A program made the translations under genes and the position numbers. A DNA stretch of 64,000 bases from Cryptomeria japonica. Taxonomy: Eukaryota > Streptophyta > Pinopsida > Cupressales > Cupressaceae. Of this stretch, positions 59,229 through 64,000 are shown one piece after another. The stretch lies in the NCBI RefSeq assembly GCF_030272615.1, contig NC_081407.1, positions 268,430,075 through 268,494,074 on the forward strand, in the 5' to 3' direction. The notes under the pieces were generated by a model, which had not been told where the DNA came from, did not search any database, and saw only the letters and a program-made list of their open reading frames with translations. Every line of letters starts with the position of its first letter. Positions within the stretch are counted from its first letter, which is position 1.

Positions 59229-59419
59229 AAGTCTCCTAAAATCTATAGTCTACATTATGGCTTCTAGAGATCTAAAACCATTCTCTTGAACATATCACCA
59301 ATATATACATAAAATATAAGAAAGATAAAAAAACACGCACCTATTATAATGTGTGCATGTTTTGCTCCCATAAAAGCATGTACCTATTTTTAATCCAAAC
59401 AAGGACCATGCTTTAATGA
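59229..59419. other. Short noncoding spacer
   Basis: Nothing recognised. Confidence 0.5.
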
Positions 59420-62268
59420 TGAGTCACTTTGTCTGTTACTAGGAGCTAGGGTTAATGCTTGTAAATTTGTTTTAGATAAATCATTGTCAACATCAACATA
59501 TTCATATTCATCATTTAAATCATTAGCATCAACATTGTTAGCATGAACATCGTTTCATCCATCCCTTCATCAAGATTTATAAAAATAGGATCTTTAATAG
59601 GAATAGAACATGAGCCATCATTTTTCTTAAGCATTTTACATTTTGGAGATTTAGGTTGAACTTCCTGCCTAGGGTTAGGCGAAGGTTGGACTCTCCATCA
59701 GCGTTCTCTCACACAATGATTTATTTTAGTCCTAGACAAGAGTTGTGAAGGTTTAGGATCAATAGGCATAGGTTTCTTCTCTACCTTTAAAGGAGGATGC
59801 ATAGGAGAAGGTCTTTTAGGTTGAAAGATAGGAGATGTTGGGCACTTCCCTTTGTAAGATGTAGGAGGTAGAACCACAGCATATAAAGGAGGAATAGAAG
59901 GTGTAGGAAGAAGACTGGGTCCATCATGAGGCAGAGGAATAGGTCTGTCCTTAGGCAGAGGAATGAGTTTATCATGAGGAGGAGGAATGGGTCTAGGGTT
60001 TCTAGGCTTACTCAAGGATAGGATCATCTCGTTTTTCCACCTTTGATAAGATTGAAAAATAGCATCACTACGAGGCTTAAGAGGTTCAAATTGTTTGGAC
60101 CAAAATTAATTAAGATAATTAACATCTCCACGCCTCATCGTGGGCTGGTACACGCTATGATTAATTGTTATGACCTTGTCATTATGAGGGAATTTTAAAC
60201 ATTTATGAACAATAGAAGGAATCATTTTAATGGAAGAGATCCAAGGATGTCTCAACTTCACATGACATTGATCCAATGTAGGGATGATAGCAAAAATGGC
60301 ATCTAAGCACTTAGTACCAACCTCAACGGGAAGAGTGATAGAACCGATAGCAGGCAAGAGAAACCATCAAAGATCTTAACCACCACATTAGATTTAGTAT
60401 ATGTTACTTGATGTAATTGTAAAGAATAAATATATTCTTCAGTTATCAAATTCACCATACATGTTGGATCAATGGGCACCCCTCGTGAGAGTATGTATTT
60501 GATCTTCACAGTGACATATAGTGGGCCATCAAGTGCTTCAATATTCTCACTAGGATCAAAGGTAATGTGTGAGTCCTTAGGAGGTGTAGGTTTGTCAATC
60601 AGATTCACCATATTATTAGACTGAAGGCCAACGTCATTAGAAAAAAAAGGCAAGATGCTCATACTCAATGACATTAATGTAGAATGGGAAGGCAAAGGAT
60701 TGGTAAATATTTGAAGGTTTTGGTTTGGAGGAGCTACGTATTTTTTTCCTATGTCATTCACACCAGCTATAGATATGGTATTGTTATCAATCAAGTCTTG
60801 AATCCTACTTCTTAAGGAATAATACTTTTCAGTGTCATGGTCAGGTTGATGATGATATTTGCAAAAGGCTTTGGGATCATGATAAGGTGGAAAAGGTTTG
60901 GATATATCAATAGGTTTAATGGGAGGAAGATTCAACACATCTTTTTGTAATAATTGTGTCATAACGTTATGCAAAGATTTAGGAAGAGGAGTAAATTATT
61001 TTCTAAAATTATTGGATAAAGGAGGCACACCCATTGTTGTAGTTGCTACTCAAGTGTGTTGGTGTTGTCATTGAACTTGATGAATCCCTTGTTTGGTTTA
61101 AAATTTGCAAAAGGTTGTTGAGCACTTTCATTTTTATCATCCAGAGCCATTGAAGGAGATTGTTCAAATTGACTCAATTGAAGCTAGTAGTTATGAATAT
61201 TGTTCACAACTGCATAAAGGAAGTAAACTCATAAAAGAGAAGCTTATCCCTAATGTCTTTTTTCAAATTAGAAATAAAAATTCTTTGAACATCTTGATCA
61301 AGAATAGGATAAGAAATTTGAGAATACAAATGTTTATATCTACCAATAAAATCAGGCACTTTTTCTTTAACATGTTACTTACAATGGATCAAACTAGTCA
61401 AAGTAATCATAGGACCAATACTATTGTGAAATTGTTGAATGAAAGCATTAGCCAATTGTTGAAATCGTGTGATAGAATAATGAGGAAAGGAACAATATCA
61501 TTGCAAGGCTTTATCCATAAATGTTTTTGTAAACAATTTAGCCAAAAGTCTTTGATCACGAGCAAAATCACTACACAAAGTTTGAAATGTTTTCGCATGA
61601 GTCAAGGGATCACCTTTTCCATTATAAAGCTTCAACTGAAGGACTTAAACATGTTTAGGAGGGACAACACAAACAATTTTATTAGATAATGGGTTTGCTA
61701 CATCAAATGTGGCCACATTAAACTTTGATTGGTTTGTGGAAGCTATTTGTTGTTGTAAGGATGAGAAATTTTGGGCAAGGCTATTGATGATTGTTTGGGT
61801 GGATGGATCAAAATTGGACATATTAGATTGAGATGGAGGAGCAACATTGTTGTATGAGGGAGAAGCTTGAGAATAAGGAGGTGGAACACTATCAAAGGTA
61901 GGTATGGGAGATGATTGGGTAACAAATGGAAGACTTATGGAAGGAGGTATGAAGGAGTTTTGATTAGCAAAGTTTCATCCTTGACTAACATGTGTAGGAA
62001 TAACATTTTGTGTGGAAGTAGTCATGATTTCAAATGTGAATGTAGGCACACTAAGCATAGAAGTAGTCATAGGAATGGAATGATTAAATTGATGAGGTGC
62101 TTGGGTGTAACCAAGGACTTCAACACAACTCTTCATGGACATGATATAAGTGTCAACTATATGAGAAAGGTTCGACAACAAATCAATACCAACTTTAGCA
62201 TTTTGAACCATCCTTTTTAATCCTTCACTTAATGGGATTGCCTCACTTTTTGGGTATTGTTGACTCAT
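59420..62268 (-). mobile_element. Ty3/gypsy gag-protease remnant, minus strand
   Basis: In element direction: an N-terminal segment (MSQQYPKSEAIPLSEGLKRM, 62268), a Pro/Ser-rich stretch near 61750-61925, and the capsid core near 61400-61670 with YNGKGDPLTHAKTFQT, FTKTFMDKALQWY and LANAFIQQF. Next comes the zinc-binding region CKYHHQPDHDTEKYY with RIQDLIDN (60303-60974), then a protease-type region with VPIDPTCMVNLITEEYI, AIGSITLPVEVGTKCLDA and LRHPWISSIKMIPSIVHKCLKFPHN (60106-60357), and a Pro-rich stretch (59698-60027). The order resembles Tat/Ogre-like gypsy elements (inference). Reverse transcriptase and the rest are missing, so it is 3'-truncated. Many frame breaks are present. Confidence 0.85.
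60303..60974 (-). pseudogene. Gypsy gag C-terminus and protease region
   Basis: The longest open frame of the remnant, 223 residues. It contains the H/C-rich CKYHHQPDHDTEKYYSLRSR near residues 38-57, usual between capsid and protease in this group, and the protease-like block around LITEEYIYSLQLHQV near residue 180. The neighbouring frame 60106-60357 continues it after a shift near 60330. The canonical DTG/DSG active-site motif is not obvious here. Confidence 0.75.
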
Positions 62269-62329
62269 CTATTGTTGAAGATTTTTGTGCAATGAAAAAT
62301 GTGTGTGCAAATACTAAGGACTAAAAAGA

Positions 62330-64000
62330 AAAGATAATTAATCAAACAAACACAATACATCATACACCTCAAGATTAGAATGATAAAACCAAAACAAGCA
62401 TAAAAAAGATAATATAAAATGCAAACCAAATGCCCGCTTCGATTTGATTATTCTGTGATTTGATGTGTGCTCATGACATAGCTTTGAATGCTCGATGTTG
62501 GTGCAATGATAAATGGATTGATGGATGAAAATGATGGAGTGTGGGTTGAGTAATGATTTTTGCAGAGTAATGGTATGGTTGAATGAAAATTGGATCATTA
62601 TTTCGGAATTATGACAATATGATTATGAAAAGTGGATTATTTTGGCATTATGATGAAAAAGTGGATCATTATTTTGGCATTATGATGATATGATAAAAAA
62701 AAGTGGATGAAGTGGGTAGAAATAGGAGGGATTAAATAGGAGATGAGAGGAAGGATAGGGGATGAGAGAATGCAACACTTGTCCTCAAGGAAGACAAGTG
62801 GCACTCCAAAGGGACCTAGGTGGAAGAAGATTCCACACTTGTACTCAAAAGGACAAGTAGCTCCAAGGAAAAAGACAATTGTCCCAAAAGAGGGATACAT
62901 GTCTTGGGGAGGAATGACTTGTGTCCCCAAGGACACATGTCTATTTGGGGAATAACCACCCAAATAAAAGGAATATTTTCTCAATTATTAGGAAAATTAG
63001 TTGGAATATGCATACATGTGGGAGGAGGGTAGAAGGGATAGGATAAGGTTGGTTAGGGAGGATGGCTAGGATATGGTAGTTAGAACCCTAGGGTAAGGAT
63101 AAGGGGATGGTTAGACGGGGGTCAAGTTAGTTGGTTAGAATGTAGGAGACATGTGACTAATTTAAATAATTAATTAATTATTTAAATGGGGAGTGCAATT
63201 AATTAATTTAGGATTAATTAATTAAGGGGATGGGAATGGGATCGTTAATTAATTAGAAATTAATTAATGGGATAGGATGAAAGGGGGATTAAATAATTAA
63301 TTATAAATTTAATTAATGGGATAGGATGAAAGGGGGATTAATTAATTCAAAGGGATTGGAAGGGGGAATTAATTAACTAGATTAATTAATTCAAGAGATT
63401 GGAAGAGGGGGATTAATTAATTAGATTAATTAATTCAAGGAATTGGAAGAGAAGAATTAATTAATTAAATTAATTAATTCAAGTAATGGGATAATTAATT
63501 AAGATATTTAATCAATTAAATGGCTAAGGGAAATAACTTTGATTAAATTGATTAACCAAATTTAGTTGTCTATATTTTGCACCTTTTCATGGTGGCACTA
63601 GAATAGCATCGGTGCAAAGATAATAAGATACTTGCGAGGGAAGAAAAAAAAGGGAGCGAGAAAATGCCCCAGGCAGACGAAGGAATGATTAGGGCTGCCC
63701 CCTTGAGAGGGTGTATGGGAAAAAGTGCCTAGGCGGCATCTCGAAAGAAACATTGCCCTAGTGGACTGGACAAAAGAAAAGAAGTAGAACAGGAAGGGGA
63801 GAAAAATGCAAATGCTATGGATGATATTGATGAAATGATAATGGAACATGAGCACTCGCAAAATAGGACACCCTGTAGTGAGCACTTATTTTGATTTAGC
63901 AGTGTATGTGAGTCACCAAGGTATAAGGAACCAGTGTGGAATTTCACAACCAATGCATGGACTAACACAAAAACGGACACATAAGCTAATCTAGCACCAC
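62330..64000 (-). repeat. Probable leader and 5' LTR of the gypsy remnant (partial)
   Basis: Lies upstream of gag in element direction and runs off the window. It has a TTAATTAATT-rich part (63160-63560) and imperfect repeats of ACTTGTCC/GGACAAGT words at 62770-62945 that pair as inverted repeats. Borders and primer-binding site were not identified. The open frames here (62637-62984 and 63598-63885) look like composition effects. Confidence 0.45.

Overview
This window looks like nuclear DNA of a seed plant with a large, repeat-filled genome, most likely a gymnosperm. That is an inference: it holds one intact spliced gene in 64 kb, many old and broken retrotransposons, long AT-rich spacers and telomere-like interspersed repeats. 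There are no bacterial features.

Layout. 0-4 kb: AT-rich DNA with a truncated terminal-inverted-repeat (TIR) element copy and a Helitron/PIF1 helicase scrap. 4.05-10.09 kb: a 5'-truncated L1-type LINE carrying endonuclease, reverse transcriptase and RNase H, flanked by a 19-bp target-site duplication (TSD). 10.6-16.6 kb: a minus-strand Ty1/copia element whose integrase is split by a 690-bp solo LTR with a 5-bp TSD. 16.6-18.4 kb: the 3' part of a second copia element. 20.8-25.1 kb: a minus-strand Ty3/gypsy element with its 5' LTR. 25.15-25.8 kb: a chimera of captured host-gene pieces (Hip/FAM10 co-chaperone joined to copper amine oxidase). 26.76-28.04 kb: a complete 1.28-kb TIR element with a long (TA)n. 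28.3-30.55 kb: a highly palindromic satellite built on CATATG/CCTTAGG words, with a higher-order period of about 906 bp. 30.55-31.6 kb: a 1-kb purine tract. 32.6-32.9 kb: an LTR-like sequence.

33.5-34.4 kb, minus strand: the only convincing host gene, a two-exon tetraspanin of 262 residues. Its upstream region runs into a dispersed 1.2-kb repeat that recurs at 45.9-49.1 kb.

36.5-37.2 kb: a Helitron Rep-side fragment. 39-44 kb: an LTR-like segment and two members of a TIR family flanked by TA; a third lies at 52.8 kb. 45.6-50.7 kb: the second copy of the dispersed repeat, split by an LTR-like insert, then 1.6 kb of degenerate telomere-like repeats. 50.7-55.3 kb: two related LTRs, the second a clean solo LTR with TSD AAAAG. 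55.7-58.6 kb: a poly(A)-ended insertion with at least two decayed reading frames I cannot assign. 59.4-64 kb: gag-protease of a minus-strand gypsy element with LTR-like DNA to its right.

The genes do not form a pathway. The window is a record of nested insertion, decay and gene capture around one membrane-protein gene. No functional novel system is evident; the best leads are the gene-capture chimera, the palindromic satellite and the unassigned poly(A) insertion.
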